This document shows, in pieces, positions 17,520-29,570 of a stretch of 49,166 bases of DNA. The notes beneath the pieces were generated by a model. The model did not search any database, was not told the DNA's origin, and worked only from the letters and a program-made list of their open reading frames with translations. The stretch is from positions 1 through 49,166 of the forward strand of contig JACPGE010000075.1 in the NCBI GenBank assembly GCA_016182605.1. Direction: 5' to 3'. Source of the stretch: Candidatus Hydrogenedentota bacterium. Lineage in GTDB: Bacteria > Hydrogenedentota > Hydrogenedentia > Hydrogenedentales > JAEUWI01. The number at the start of each line of letters is the position of its first letter. Position 1 is the stretch's first letter. The translations under genes were made by a program, and so were the position numbers.

Positions 17520-18494
17520 TCAGAGCGGGTGCATATCTTGACCGGCGAGGGAGGGCTGGGCTTCGGACGGCGGCGCAAGAAAGCGGTTGTAAAGGAGCCA
17601 CCCTGGAATGGCGGATGCGCCCATGATAATCATGATGGCGGCAATCGGCAAGACGTAGGCCTGCGGATTGGCCGAAACAACGATGCCCCAGTCTTGCACC
17701 CGAAAGAGCACGGTACCGTTAAAATCCTCTGCCAGTGGGCCTCGTTGCAGCGCAGCAGGCACCAGACCGGAAAACGCCATCAGCAGGGTGAATCCCGCGA
17801 TGGCGTTGAGGGCGCCCCGGAAATCGTTCCGGGGAACGGCGCACCACCACAAGACCATGATACACGTGAGTATAAGATGCGCCCCAATGGCGGCGATCAG
17901 AGCCCTGCCTGCCCATACGGATCCGATGGTAACGCTGTTCGGGAAGCCGACGCCATACCCGTTCAAAAGCGCGAACCGTAAGACATCGGCGAGGATGGGG
18001 ATGAGCAGGAGCAAAAAGAGGAGCGCCAACTGAGCCGTCACGGGCCAGGAGGCAAAGCGCAGGCTGTGCCCCGCAAGCTCCCGGGCGCGCCAACGCTGGA
18101 GAGTCCGGAAGACCACGTAAAACATGGCCAAATTCAGTGGCACCGGCATCCAGTAGGCGAAGGGGAGCGCCAAGAGGGACGAGGCTGCACTGCCCGCCAG
18201 ATAAGCGAAGAAACAGGGAATGATCTTCTTAATCAAGCTAGGTCGCGGCAAGGGGCCGTGAATCTCTGCCAGTTCCGCGAGTATCTTTTCCCGATTGCCG
18301 AAGTGTTTGCGCGCCAGGTAGAGGGCATCGGCCTCGGTCACCCGCTCCAGTCCATCGAGATAGGCGAGAATCTTGTCTTCGATGTGGTCCTGCAACTCGC
18401 GGCCCACGGGGCCATCGGCCGCGCGAGAACCCACAATCTCCGCGGCCAGTTCCCGGATTTGACGCTGTGTATCGCCGGAAAAGTTTTCCGTCAT
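17520..18494 (-). CDS. Membrane protein with permease-prefix-type (HAAS-like) N-terminal domain, paralog 2
   Basis: The last gene of the PadR operon, 324 residues. Residues 1-75 form the small helical domain found in front of many PadR-linked permease-like proteins (ELQDHIEDKILAYLDG, ARKHFGNREKI). Residues about 85-310 contain roughly six to seven hydrophobic segments without recognisable transport or enzyme motifs. Its ATG overlaps the stop of the preceding gene as ATGA, so the two are probably translationally coupled. The first 40 residues nearly match the preceding gene, while the membrane part has diverged. The function is unknown; a sensor or signalling role is inference. Confidence 0.85.
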   Translation of the reverse strand: MTENFSGDTQRQIRELAAEIVGSRAADGPVGRELQDHIEDKILAYLDGLERVTEADALYLARKHFGNREKILAELAEIHGPLPRPSLIKKIIPCFFAYLAGSAASSLLALPFAYWMPVPLNLAMFYVVFRTLQRWRARELAGHSLRFASWPVTAQLALLFLLLLIPILADVLRFALLNGYGVGFPNSVTIGSVWAGRALIAAIGAHLILTCIMVLWWCAVPRNDFRGALNAIAGFTLLMAFSGLVPAALQRGPLAEDFNGTVLFRVQDWGIVVSANPQAYVLPIAAIMIIMGASAIPGWLLYNRFLAPPSEAQPSLAGQDMHPL

Positions 18495-19483
18495 CGTGCG
18501 TTCCTTGCGAAGCGCATGCGCGCGGTACGGACTCGGTCGAAGCCGTGGTAGAGAAGAAGCCCCACCGCCGCAACGGCAAGTTCAGAAAGAAACAGCCACG
18601 CAGTGGAGATGAGGACCGTCTCCCATGCAATCCGTACTTCAAGATAAGATAATTTAAGAAGCGTCCAACCATCGATAAATTGGGAGCCAGCAGCACCTAT
18701 TTGAATTGCGTTGACGGGGAGAAAGGCGAGGTTGCTTAGTACGAAATAGAGAAGCACGACGCGCCAGCCGGATGCGGCATTCCGGGGTTTTATTTCACAC
18801 CACCATAGCATCAGTATCGTGACGGCCAGCGGGATGGCAAACGCCATACCATAGGCATAGCCCATTTGGATCCAGGCCGGTGAGGGGACGTAGTCCTTGG
18901 GAAAGGCTGGGTTCGCAAAGATCCACAACAGGTCTGTGGCCTTGTTGAGCAGGGGCAATACGAAGTAGAGCGCGCAGAGCCCGGGGACGGACCAGGATTC
19001 AAACCAGAGCCGTCTTCCCGACTGGGCTTGCTTGCGCCATCGGGCGAGGACAGCATATATCAATACATAGGCAAGGACCGTTTTGGCCAGAGCACCAAGT
19101 TGCCACCAGGTCACCCACTGAAACCACTCGGACGACGACTGCAATTGCATCAGCGCAAACAAGACTCTCAAGGTGAAGCCTGCAGCGAATTGGAGCAGCA
19201 GAAAGGCAAGCAATCTGTGGCTATAGGCGGGCGCCGTTTCAATTGGATGTACTGCGCTCAACTCCGCTTTGATTCTTTTTGGATTTCCAAAGTGCTTGCG
19301 CGCAAGGATCAACGCGTCGGCCTCGGATACCCGTTCCTCGCCATCGAGATAGGCACGGATCTTGTCTTCGACGTGGTCCTGCATCTCGCGGCCGGTGGCA
19401 TCGTCCGCAGCACGAGAACCCACGATATCCGCGGCCAGTTCCCGGATTTGACGCTGTGTTTCGTCTGAAAAGTGTTCAGCCAT
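18491..19483 (-). CDS. Membrane protein with permease-prefix-type (HAAS-like) N-terminal domain, paralog 1
   Basis: A 330-residue protein starting at 19483, eight bases inside the end of padR, a sign of translational coupling. Upstream in-frame codons are the padR gene read out of frame and are discarded. The N-terminus (ETQRQIRELAADIVGSRAAD, HVEDKIRAYLDGEERV, ARKHFGNPKRI) is the same domain as in the next gene. About seven hydrophobic segments follow, with Trp-rich loops (ILMLWWCEIKPRN). The WWC...PRN segment recurs in paralog 2, supporting common descent of the membrane part too. No catalytic motif is visible. Confidence 0.85.
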   Translation of the reverse strand: MAEHFSDETQRQIRELAADIVGSRAADDATGREMQDHVEDKIRAYLDGEERVSEADALILARKHFGNPKRIKAELSAVHPIETAPAYSHRLLAFLLLQFAAGFTLRVLFALMQLQSSSEWFQWVTWWQLGALAKTVLAYVLIYAVLARWRKQAQSGRRLWFESWSVPGLCALYFVLPLLNKATDLLWIFANPAFPKDYVPSPAWIQMGYAYGMAFAIPLAVTILMLWWCEIKPRNAASGWRVVLLYFVLSNLAFLPVNAIQIGAAGSQFIDGWTLLKLSYLEVRIAWETVLISTAWLFLSELAVAAVGLLLYHGFDRVRTARMRFARNAR

Positions 19484-19811
19484 GGGGTGTCTCCACGAGT
19501 TGAGCGACGATGCCGTTGAAGGCTTTCCAGCGCTCGGCCTGGGTGGACAAGGCGTCGCGGCCGGCCGCGGTGATGTAGTAGTACTTGCGCTGGCGGCCCG
19601 TGTCGGCTTCCTGCCACTGTGCGCGCACGAGCTTGTCCTTCTCCAGCTTGTGCAGCACCGGGTAGACCGTGCCTTCCTGCCATTCCCACACGCCATCGGC
19701 GGCCTCGTTCACGCGCTTGACGATCTGATAGCCGTAGCTGGGTTCCCGCGCGAGCACGCCGAGGATGATCACGGCGGTGGAGGCGCCGACCAGTTCTTTG
19801 TCCGATTTCAT
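19476..19811 (-). CDS. PadR-family transcriptional regulator
   Basis: A 111-residue winged-helix repressor of the short PadR-s2 type. The start at 19811 has AGGA upstream; a longer in-frame extension runs through the promoter and is not used. Typical segments are ILGVLAREPSYGYQIVKRV (recognition region), GTVYPVLHKLEKDKLV (wing) and RQRKYYYITAAGRDAL. It leads a three-gene operon with two membrane proteins. A near-perfect inverted repeat covers its own promoter, so autoregulation is likely. The inducer is unknown. Confidence 0.93.
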   Translation of the reverse strand: MKSDKELVGASTAVIILGVLAREPSYGYQIVKRVNEAADGVWEWQEGTVYPVLHKLEKDKLVRAQWQEADTGRQRKYYYITAAGRDALSTQAERWKAFNGIVAQLVETPHG

Positions 19812-19849
19812 GGCGGATTCCTGTTTTGGCGGGTTGGAGGCGTTACTCT

Positions 19850-19892
19850 GAACTTCTAGGCAAATGATACCTCGAAGTTCTTGGGTTGTCAA
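19850..19892 (-). promoter_or_regulatory. padR operon promoter with overlapping inverted-repeat operator
   Basis: On the minus strand a perfect -35 TTGACA (19887-19892) and a -10 TATCAT (19864-19869) are 17 bases apart. GAACTTCTAGG (19850-19860) and CCTCGAAGTTC (19870-19880) are 11-base inverted arms with one mismatch and nine bases between them. The arms straddle the -10 box, the position expected for a repressor site. Confidence 0.75.
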
Positions 19893-20030
19893 GGCCTTCC
19901 CGGAAAATAATGCGTCCGCAGTGCGCACCGTCCGTAATTTATCCGTGTCCATTGCGCGCCGCGCGAATGAAAGGGTAGTGTAGCTTCTCCAATGTGAACG
20001 CGGCCCCGCACAAGGAAGTTTGGAGCGATC

Positions 20031-23660
<3,630 letters not shown>

Positions 23661-24061
23661 TGGGTTTCAGGGCGTGTCGTGTCGTGGAGTCTTGCATGTA
23701 TGCATTCCCACGGGGGACCGTGGGAACGAGAGGCAAAGCGGTTGCGCCAGAGTAGGTTAGCCTTAAATTCGCGCTGGAACTTCGGTATAAGCCTGAAGAA
23801 GTTTTCGCTCATCTTCCAGAAGTCCTACTGAGCGGCGCTGGATCGCGCCGACTGGCGGGGCGCCCTGCCCGAGGCGGAGTAGCGCCACAGGCAGTGGCCG
23901 CTTTGCACAGTTCATCCCTCTTTTTTCGAGCCGCCCCCGCGTGTATTCCGATTTCCCATTGCGTCATCTTCCGGTAATGGAGGCCGCGCTATCCTTCCAT
24001 CTCAGGGCGCCCGCACCGGGCCCCCGCCCGAATGGGCGCAACCCAATGGAGGATTGCAGCA
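23661..24061. other. Intergenic region after the oxoprolinase gene
   Basis: Apart from the hairpin repeat at 23697-23730 and GGAGGA at 24047-24052, which serves the next gene, I see nothing assignable: no long frame with coding character, no RNA gene and no clear promoter. Confidence 0.4.
23697..23730. repeat. Dispersed hairpin repeat, family 2, copy 1
   Basis: This is a 34-base sequence identical to 27781-27814. Its core is TTCCCACGG-GGGA-CCGTGGGAA, a strong hairpin. It lies 36 bases after the oxoprolinase stop, where it could act as a terminator or mRNA end-stabiliser. Confidence 0.8.
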
Positions 24062-24787
24062 ATGGTACGAAAAGTCTCGCGCCCACTCGCCTGGGCTGCC
24101 TACGCCGCCGCGGTTCTGGGCGCTACACTGCTCACCGGTATGGACGGGTGTGAACCGTGCGCGAAGTATACGGCGGGGGTCACGCCGGCGGACTTCAGCA
24201 GCGGTCTGGCCAACCCCTATTATCCGCTGATTCCCGGCACGGTGTACCGGTATCGGAAAGACACGGACGAAGGCATCGAAGAGGCCACAATCACCATCAC
24301 AGACCAGGTTCGTGTGGTCGCGGGGGTCACGTGTGTAGTCGTTCGGGACACCTCCACAGTGAACGGGGAACTGGCAGAGGACACCTTCGACTGGTTTGCA
24401 CAGGACAATCTGGGCAATGTGTGGTATTTTGGGGAAGACACCAAAGAATACGAGGACGGCGCGGTGGCGAGCACGGCGGGATCGTGGGAGGCGGGCGTGA
24501 ACGGCGCGGAGCCGGGCATTATCATGCTGGCGGAACCCGCCGTGGGAAACGCCTACCGGCAGGAATTTCTCTGCGGTGAAGCGGAGGATGAAGCCGAGGT
24601 GATCGCCATAGATTCCGAGGCGAGCGTTGGTGAGACCACCTATACCGATTGCGTGAAGACCCGGGATTTCTCGCGCCTCGATCCGGATGTGGTGGAGTCG
24701 AAGTATTATGCGCCGGGCATCGGGTTCGTACTTGCAGAAGAGACGGATGGCGGCCTGGAATTGATAAGCGTAACCAATCCGCTTTGA
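24062..24787 (+). CDS. Secreted hypothetical protein
   Basis: A 241-residue protein with an N-terminal hydrophobic export signal (about residues 8-30, ending near GMDGCEPC). The start at 24062 follows GGAGGA at a suitable distance. The mature part is acidic and predicted to be beta-rich. It has YYPLIPGTVYRYR, a repeated Val/Thr pattern, DTFDWFAQDNLGNVWYFGED and a late PGIGFVLAEE. This layout is seen in many secreted proteins of unknown function in environmental bacteria; I know no activity for it. It starts a run of four plus-strand genes leading into the two-component pair, with 26 bases to the next gene. Confidence 0.75.
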   Translation: MVRKVSRPLAWAAYAAAVLGATLLTGMDGCEPCAKYTAGVTPADFSSGLANPYYPLIPGTVYRYRKDTDEGIEEATITITDQVRVVAGVTCVVVRDTSTVNGELAEDTFDWFAQDNLGNVWYFGEDTKEYEDGAVASTAGSWEAGVNGAEPGIIMLAEPAVGNAYRQEFLCGEAEDEAEVIAIDSEASVGETTYTDCVKTRDFSRLDPDVVESKYYAPGIGFVLAEETDGGLELISVTNPL

Positions 24788-24813
24788 GCGGCATAATGTG
24801 AAAGGGTTTTGTC

Positions 24814-25515
24814 ATGAAGCGCTCTATGTTAATGTTGGGTCTCGTGCTCCCCGTGGCCATCGCCATAGCCTTTGCGGCAGAGGAGAAGGTGGAAATGAAA
24901 GACCTGCCTGCCGCCGTGCAGAAGACGCTCGCGGCCGAAGCCGGGTCTGCCCCGGTGCTGGAGATTGAGCAAGAGACGGAAGACGGCAAGATCGTGTATG
25001 AGGCGGAAGTGAAGAAGGAGGAGGGGATTGTCGAAGTGGAGATTGCGGAGGATGGCACGCTCCTCAAGGCGGAAGCCGGGGAAGATGAAGACGAGGAGGG
25101 CGAACAGAACGAAGAGGGAGAGGATGAGGACGGGGAGGAAGGCGAAAAGGGCGCCGCCGCAAGCGATCTGCCGGAAGCCGTGCAGAACCGGATCAAATCG
25201 GACTATGCGGACAAAACCTGCACCTTCTCCATCGAGAAAGAAGATGGAAACGTGTATTACGAAGCGGAATATGAAGAAAATGACACCGCCCATTCGATCA
25301 AGATGACCGAGGGAGGCGATGTGATCGAATCGGAAGTGGAAGCGAAGACGCTGCCGGAGGCGGTTGCGGCGCATATCAAGAAGGCGCACCCGAAGGCGGA
25401 AATCGTGGAATCCGAATCGGTGCAGTTGAACTTTTACGAAGTGGAGCTGAAGACGGGCGGCAAGACCCGCGAAATCAAGGTGCTGGCGAACGGGCAGGAA
25501 CTGGACGAGGACTGA
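24814..25515 (+). CDS. Secreted acidic PepSY-like repeat protein
   Basis: A 233-residue exported protein with a signal peptide (MKRSMLMLGLVLPVAIAIAFA). Three related blocks follow the pattern LP.AV...I...(x)n...YE.E...(x)n...DG: about residues 29-80, 120-175 and 178-230. This is the PepSY-like/DUF2874 fold. Blocks one and two are split by a strongly acidic Glu/Asp linker (about 82-112). PepSY proteins are often encoded beside two-component systems and may modulate or inhibit the sensor in the periplasm. The response regulator starts about 78 bases downstream, which fits that idea. Binding of a metal or cation by the acidic linker is speculation. Confidence 0.85.
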   Translation: MKRSMLMLGLVLPVAIAIAFAAEEKVEMKDLPAAVQKTLAAEAGSAPVLEIEQETEDGKIVYEAEVKKEEGIVEVEIAEDGTLLKAEAGEDEDEEGEQNEEGEDEDGEEGEKGAAASDLPEAVQNRIKSDYADKTCTFSIEKEDGNVYYEAEYEENDTAHSIKMTEGGDVIESEVEAKTLPEAVAAHIKKAHPKAEIVESESVQLNFYEVELKTGGKTREIKVLANGQELDED

Positions 25516-25593
25516 GTGCTCACGTTGGACACGCTGCCGCGGAGGAAGGGCTCGATCCCCCCTCCACGGCCGGCGATAGAGAGGATGCACCGG

Positions 25594-26271
25594 GTGCGGC
25601 TACTCTACATAGAAGATTCGGCGCGCCTTCAGACCCATGTGGGGAAGGGGCTGCGGCAGGCGGGATTCGCGGTGGACAGCGCTACCGACGGCGAAGCTGG
25701 ACTGTGGATGGCCACGGAAAACGGCTACGACGTCATCATTCTCGATCGGATGCTCCCCAGGATGGACGGCATCGAAGTGCTGCGCCGGCTTCGTGAATCG
25801 GGGTGTACCACGCATGTGCTGCTGCTGACGGCGAAGGATCGGGTCGAGGATCGGGTTGAGGGATTGCAGGAGGGCGCGGACGACTACCTGGTAAAGCCCT
25901 TTGCGTTTGAAGAGCTTCTTGCGCGCGTCCAGGCGCTGGTGCGGCGCGCGCATGGGGTAAAGCACAAGATCATCGAGGTGGGCGCGCTTCGGCTGGATCT
26001 GGTCGCGCGCTCGGCGCATGTTGCGGGTGAGGCGATCGCACTCCGGCCGCGGGAGTATGCGCTGCTGGAACTGCTGGCGTTTCACCCCGGCGAGACGGTG
26101 AGCCGGACAGAGATCGAGCGGCATATCTACGACGAACGCGCCGATCCCATGAGCAACGTGGTCGATTCCGCGATCTGTCAATTGCGGAAGAAGGTCGATG
26201 TCCCCGGGCAGGCTTCTCATATACGTACCCGCCGCGGGCTGGGTTATGCGCTGCAGGATCCTCGCACATGA
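25594..26271 (+). CDS. OmpR/PhoB-type response regulator
   Basis: A 225-residue DNA-binding response regulator. I favour GTG 25594 (MRLLYIEDS) because GAGAGG ends nine bases before it; ATG 25585 is also in frame but touches that ribosome site. The receiver has the acidic pair in YIEDS, the phospho-acceptor Asp 51 in ILDRMLPRMDG, a Thr in LLTAKD and Lys in VKPF. The C-terminal winged helix (about 125-222) has LRPREYALLELLAFHPGE and TRRGLGYAL. The last codons overlap the histidine kinase start as ATGA, so the pair is co-translated. Target genes are unknown; the upstream PepSY and hypothetical genes are candidates. Confidence 0.95.
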   Translation: MRLLYIEDSARLQTHVGKGLRQAGFAVDSATDGEAGLWMATENGYDVIILDRMLPRMDGIEVLRRLRESGCTTHVLLLTAKDRVEDRVEGLQEGADDYLVKPFAFEELLARVQALVRRAHGVKHKIIEVGALRLDLVARSAHVAGEAIALRPREYALLELLAFHPGETVSRTEIERHIYDERADPMSNVVDSAICQLRKKVDVPGQASHIRTRRGLGYALQDPRT

Positions 26272-27776
26272 AATCGATCCGTTCGCGCATCAACCGCACG
26301 TTGTTTGCCGGATTGCTGGGCCTGATCCTCGCGAGCGATGCGGTGCTGTTTCAGTTTGTGCGGCATTCACTGACCGAGCAGTTCGATGGCCCCTTGCTCG
26401 CAAAGGCGCAGGCCTTTGTGGCGACTTCGGAGCGGGGCGATCTTGACGAAGACGCGGGAATCGCGGCGCGAAACGCCGGCGTGGATCCGGACTCCGGAGA
26501 TGGATGGGATAAGCTGTCCGGGGACTATGAGTTTGAGTTCGTGGAAAAACCGCTGGCCGAGTTCGCGCCGGGGCCCGAAGCCGAGTACTTTCAGGTGTGG
26601 GATGATGCGGGAAACGCGATCGCACAGTCGTTATCCCTTGTGGAAAGCGGAACGGCGCTCTCTGTGCCCGAGGGCGTTGGAACGGCGGCCTGGAATCTCC
26701 GGCTTCCGGATGGCCGCACGGGCCGCGCGGTGTCGCTGCGCTTTGCTCCGGTAGCCGAACACGCCGCGCCTGCCGCCCTGAACCAGGGCGATCCACAGCC
26801 CGAAATGCTCGTGCTCGTGATGGCGCGTTCGCGGGAAGCATTGGATCAGACGCTGGCCGTGCTGCTTGCGGGGCTGGCGATGGCCGGCCTGATGTTGCTT
26901 GGCGGCGCAAGTATCCTCGTGCGTTGGTCCGCCACGACGGGTCTGAAACCGGTGCGTCTCCTCTCTGAGGCCGTGGCCGGGATGGAAGCAGGCACGATGT
27001 CGCGCCGTTTCGTGCCGGAGCAATCGCCTCTGGAACTGCGTCCGATCGCCGTGGGGCTGAACACGCTTCTGGGACGGCTTGAAACGGCGTTTCTACGCGA
27101 GCGGACGTTCACCTCCAATGTGGCGCACGAGCTGCGCACGCCCGTGGCGGAGTTGCGCGCAATACTGGAGGTGGGGTTGCGCGCGGATCCTGGCGCGGCG
27201 CGGGAGGAGGAACTGGCCGCGGGAGTCCGGGATGCGCTGGAGGTGACTTTGCAGCTCGGACGCCTGGTGTCGACGCTGTTGGCCTTGTCGCGGGGCGAGG
27301 CGGGAGCGCTGGCCGCGGCGCGGGAGGCGATCGACGTGCCGGGGCTGATCGCGCGCCAGTGGGCACTGCATGAGAAGGCGGCACAGGCGAAGTCGCTTGC
27401 CTGTTCCCAAGCGATAGCGGAGAACGTCACGGTGTATTCCGATCGCGCATTGCTGAGCGCGATCATTGGCAATTTGACGCACAACATGGTGGCCCATGCG
27501 CCGGATGGAGGCAAGGCGGCGGTGACGCTTGATTGCCTGGCGGGCTACGCCGTAATGGCCTTTCAGAACACGAATTCCTCCCTGGTGGCGGAGGATCTCC
27601 CCCATCTGTTTGAGCCCTTCTGGCGCAAGGATACGGCGCGATCGGGCGGGGTGCACAGTGGAATCGGCCTGAGTGTGGTGAAGGTCTTCGCGGATCTGCT
27701 GGGGGGGGCTGTGGAGGCCGAACTGCCGGCGGAAAACGTGTTTCGCGTTACCCTGAAAATACCGCTCCCGGCCTGA
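26268..27776 (+). CDS. Sensor histidine kinase paired with the OmpR-type regulator
   Basis: A 502-residue inner-membrane sensor kinase. TM1 is about 11-31 and TM2 about 197-218, enclosing a periplasmic sensor domain of about 165 residues. A HAMP-like linker follows, then the H-box FTSNVAHELRTPV with His 287. The ATPase part has an N-box (IIGNLTHNMVAHAPDGG) and a G2-like HSGIGLSVVKVFADLLGG. The G1 box, usually DxGxG, reads QNTNSS, so the adenine-contacting Asp is missing; some QseC-like kinases share this type of change. It is encoded four bases into the response regulator gene. The signal is unknown, but the secreted PepSY-like protein upstream is a plausible periplasmic partner. Confidence 0.93.
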   Translation: MKSIRSRINRTLFAGLLGLILASDAVLFQFVRHSLTEQFDGPLLAKAQAFVATSERGDLDEDAGIAARNAGVDPDSGDGWDKLSGDYEFEFVEKPLAEFAPGPEAEYFQVWDDAGNAIAQSLSLVESGTALSVPEGVGTAAWNLRLPDGRTGRAVSLRFAPVAEHAAPAALNQGDPQPEMLVLVMARSREALDQTLAVLLAGLAMAGLMLLGGASILVRWSATTGLKPVRLLSEAVAGMEAGTMSRRFVPEQSPLELRPIAVGLNTLLGRLETAFLRERTFTSNVAHELRTPVAELRAILEVGLRADPGAAREEELAAGVRDALEVTLQLGRLVSTLLALSRGEAGALAAAREAIDVPGLIARQWALHEKAAQAKSLACSQAIAENVTVYSDRALLSAIIGNLTHNMVAHAPDGGKAAVTLDCLAGYAVMAFQNTNSSLVAEDLPHLFEPFWRKDTARSGGVHSGIGLSVVKVFADLLGGAVEAELPAENVFRVTLKIPLPA

Positions 27777-27780
27777 ATAA

Positions 27781-27814
27781 TGTATGCATTCCCACGGGGG
27801 ACCGTGGGAACGAG
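27781..27814. repeat. Dispersed hairpin repeat, family 2, copy 2
   Basis: Identical over 34 bases to 23697-23730, with the same TTCCCACGG/CCGTGGGAA stem. It fills the 50-base gap between the convergent histidine kinase and cytochrome-WD40 genes, where a bidirectional terminator would be useful. Confidence 0.8.
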
Positions 27815-27826
27815 GGGGAATTGCGC

Positions 27827-29545
27827 TTACTTCGCCGGGGTGGCGACGGGGTCGGTGGCGAGGGAGGCGAGCTTTTCTCCGGACTCCAGATTCCACACGT
27901 AGACTTCGCCGGTCCAGCTTCCTGCGAGGACGGTTTTTGCGGCGCTGTCGAAGCAGGCCTGGTAGCCCCAGTCGGGCATTTCGCCGAAGTCCTTGATCTC
28001 GGTACCATCGATGGCGAAGAGTTTGGTGTGGCGATCGGAACTGGTGGTGACGATCTTGCTGTCGGCGCTCACATCCAGGTTGAGTACGGGGGCGTTGTGC
28101 GCCTTGAAGGTGCGGATGCGGTTGTACTTCCAGGTGTCCCAGACCTGCACGGTGCCGTCCGCGCCGGCGGAAGCGAGCATCGAGGAGTCGGGGGTGTAGG
28201 CGAGCGCATTGATGGCGCCCGTGTGCCCGCTGAGCTGTTCGACCTTGCGGCCGTTGGCGGCCTGCCATAGGAAGAGGTTGCCGCCGCGATCGGCGGTGGC
28301 GAGGACTTCGCCATCGGGTGTGAACTTGACGGCGTAGATCCAGTCGGCGTGGGCGTCGAGGGTGTACATTTCGGCGCCGGTGGCGGCGTCGTAGGTGCGC
28401 ACTTTGCGGTTGGGTCCGCCAAGGGCGATGGTGCGGTGGTCGGGGCTGATATCGGCGGCGAGCACGGTATCGTAGGCTTCGCCGAAGACGCCCAAGCGTT
28501 CGCCGGTGCGGATGTTCCAGGCGACCGCGAGGCCGGAGTGGCCCTCCTCTCCCCCACCCGCGAGCAGTACTTCGCCATTGACGCTGAAGGAGAGGGTGTA
28601 GATGTCGCCTTCGGGGAAGGGCAGTGCGCCGAGGAGGGTATTCGATTCGATGTTGTAGAGCATGATCTGGCGGTTGCCGCCGACGGCGAGCAGCGGGGCG
28701 CGCGGGCTGGTGTCGATGGCGCGCGCGACGACGCCGCGGGTGGGCAGGGGCAGGGGCGCGGCGAGGGCGGCTTCGGGCATGGGGGGCGTGCCGGCGAAGG
28801 TGGCGGCGACGAAGACCTGGCCCGCACCGGCCTCTTCCATCTTGGCGGTCTTCACGGGTTTCGTGGAGGCATTGGCGGGCGCGCCATCGGCGAGCCACTT
28901 GCGGATGACTTCGATCTGTTCCGGCGTGAGCGGATCGCCGGAGGGCGGCATGAAGGGTTCTTCGGCCTTGGTGACGAGGCGGATCAGGCGGCTGCCGTCG
29001 GCGTCTCCGGGGGTGATGACCGGTCCCGAACTGCCGCCTTCCGTAAGCAGGGCGTAGGAGGTGAGGGCGAGGCCGCTCTTGCGCTTGTCCGGGTTGTGGC
29101 AGCTTGCGCAGCGGGCTTCGAAGATGGGCTTTACGTGATCTTCGTAGTTGGTGAGGGGAGCGCCCATTTCCGCTTCCGCGGGGGCGCTGGCTTCCATGAC
29201 GGGGGCCGCTTCCGCGGAGGGTGCGGGGGGCGCGGCCATGAAGGTCTTGGCGAGGGCCTCCACGCTCTTCATGAGGCTGTCCACCTGCTGCTCCATGGTG
29301 GCAGCCTTGGCGGCGAGGGCGTCGGCCTGCGCGCGCAAGGCGGCGGCTTCCTGATCCTGTGCGGCGGAAGCGCCTTTCAGTTCGGCGAGGCGGGTGACGA
29401 GCGCCGCGGGATCGACCTTTATAAGTTCGTCCAAGGCGGCATCGATTGCGGTCGCGTCCTGACTGAATGCAGACGGCGCGGGCACTGCCGCGAAAACCAG
29501 GGAAAGCACCAGGGTGCCGCGAAGCGCATTCTCAAACCAACGCAT
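27827..29545 (-). CDS. Secreted cytochrome-c-domain / WD40 propeller protein
   Basis: The last gene of the five-gene operon, 572 residues. It has a signal peptide (about 1-29), a coiled-coil module (about 35-105, related to that of the next gene upstream) and an Ala/Pro linker. A Planctomycete-type cytochrome c domain follows, with CASCH at 146-150 and a distal Met in EPFMPPSGDPLT. Residues about 260-565 are six to seven WD40 blades (GHTGAINALAYTPDSSMLAS, DGTVQVWD, GEVYVWN). This PSCyt1-WD40 layout is known from Planctomycetes and relatives. It is probably periplasmic and bound to other products of the operon; a redox partner is inferred but not identified. The start has GGAG upstream. Confidence 0.92.
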   Translation of the reverse strand: MRWFENALRGTLVLSLVFAAVPAPSAFSQDATAIDAALDELIKVDPAALVTRLAELKGASAAQDQEAAALRAQADALAAKAATMEQQVDSLMKSVEALAKTFMAAPPAPSAEAAPVMEASAPAEAEMGAPLTNYEDHVKPIFEARCASCHNPDKRKSGLALTSYALLTEGGSSGPVITPGDADGSRLIRLVTKAEEPFMPPSGDPLTPEQIEVIRKWLADGAPANASTKPVKTAKMEEAGAGQVFVAATFAGTPPMPEAALAAPLPLPTRGVVARAIDTSPRAPLLAVGGNRQIMLYNIESNTLLGALPFPEGDIYTLSFSVNGEVLLAGGGEEGHSGLAVAWNIRTGERLGVFGEAYDTVLAADISPDHRTIALGGPNRKVRTYDAATGAEMYTLDAHADWIYAVKFTPDGEVLATADRGGNLFLWQAANGRKVEQLSGHTGAINALAYTPDSSMLASAGADGTVQVWDTWKYNRIRTFKAHNAPVLNLDVSADSKIVTTSSDRHTKLFAIDGTEIKDFGEMPDWGYQACFDSAAKTVLAGSWTGEVYVWNLESGEKLASLATDPVATPAK

Positions 29546-29570
29546 GATCCGTACTCCGTTTCGTTCTATA

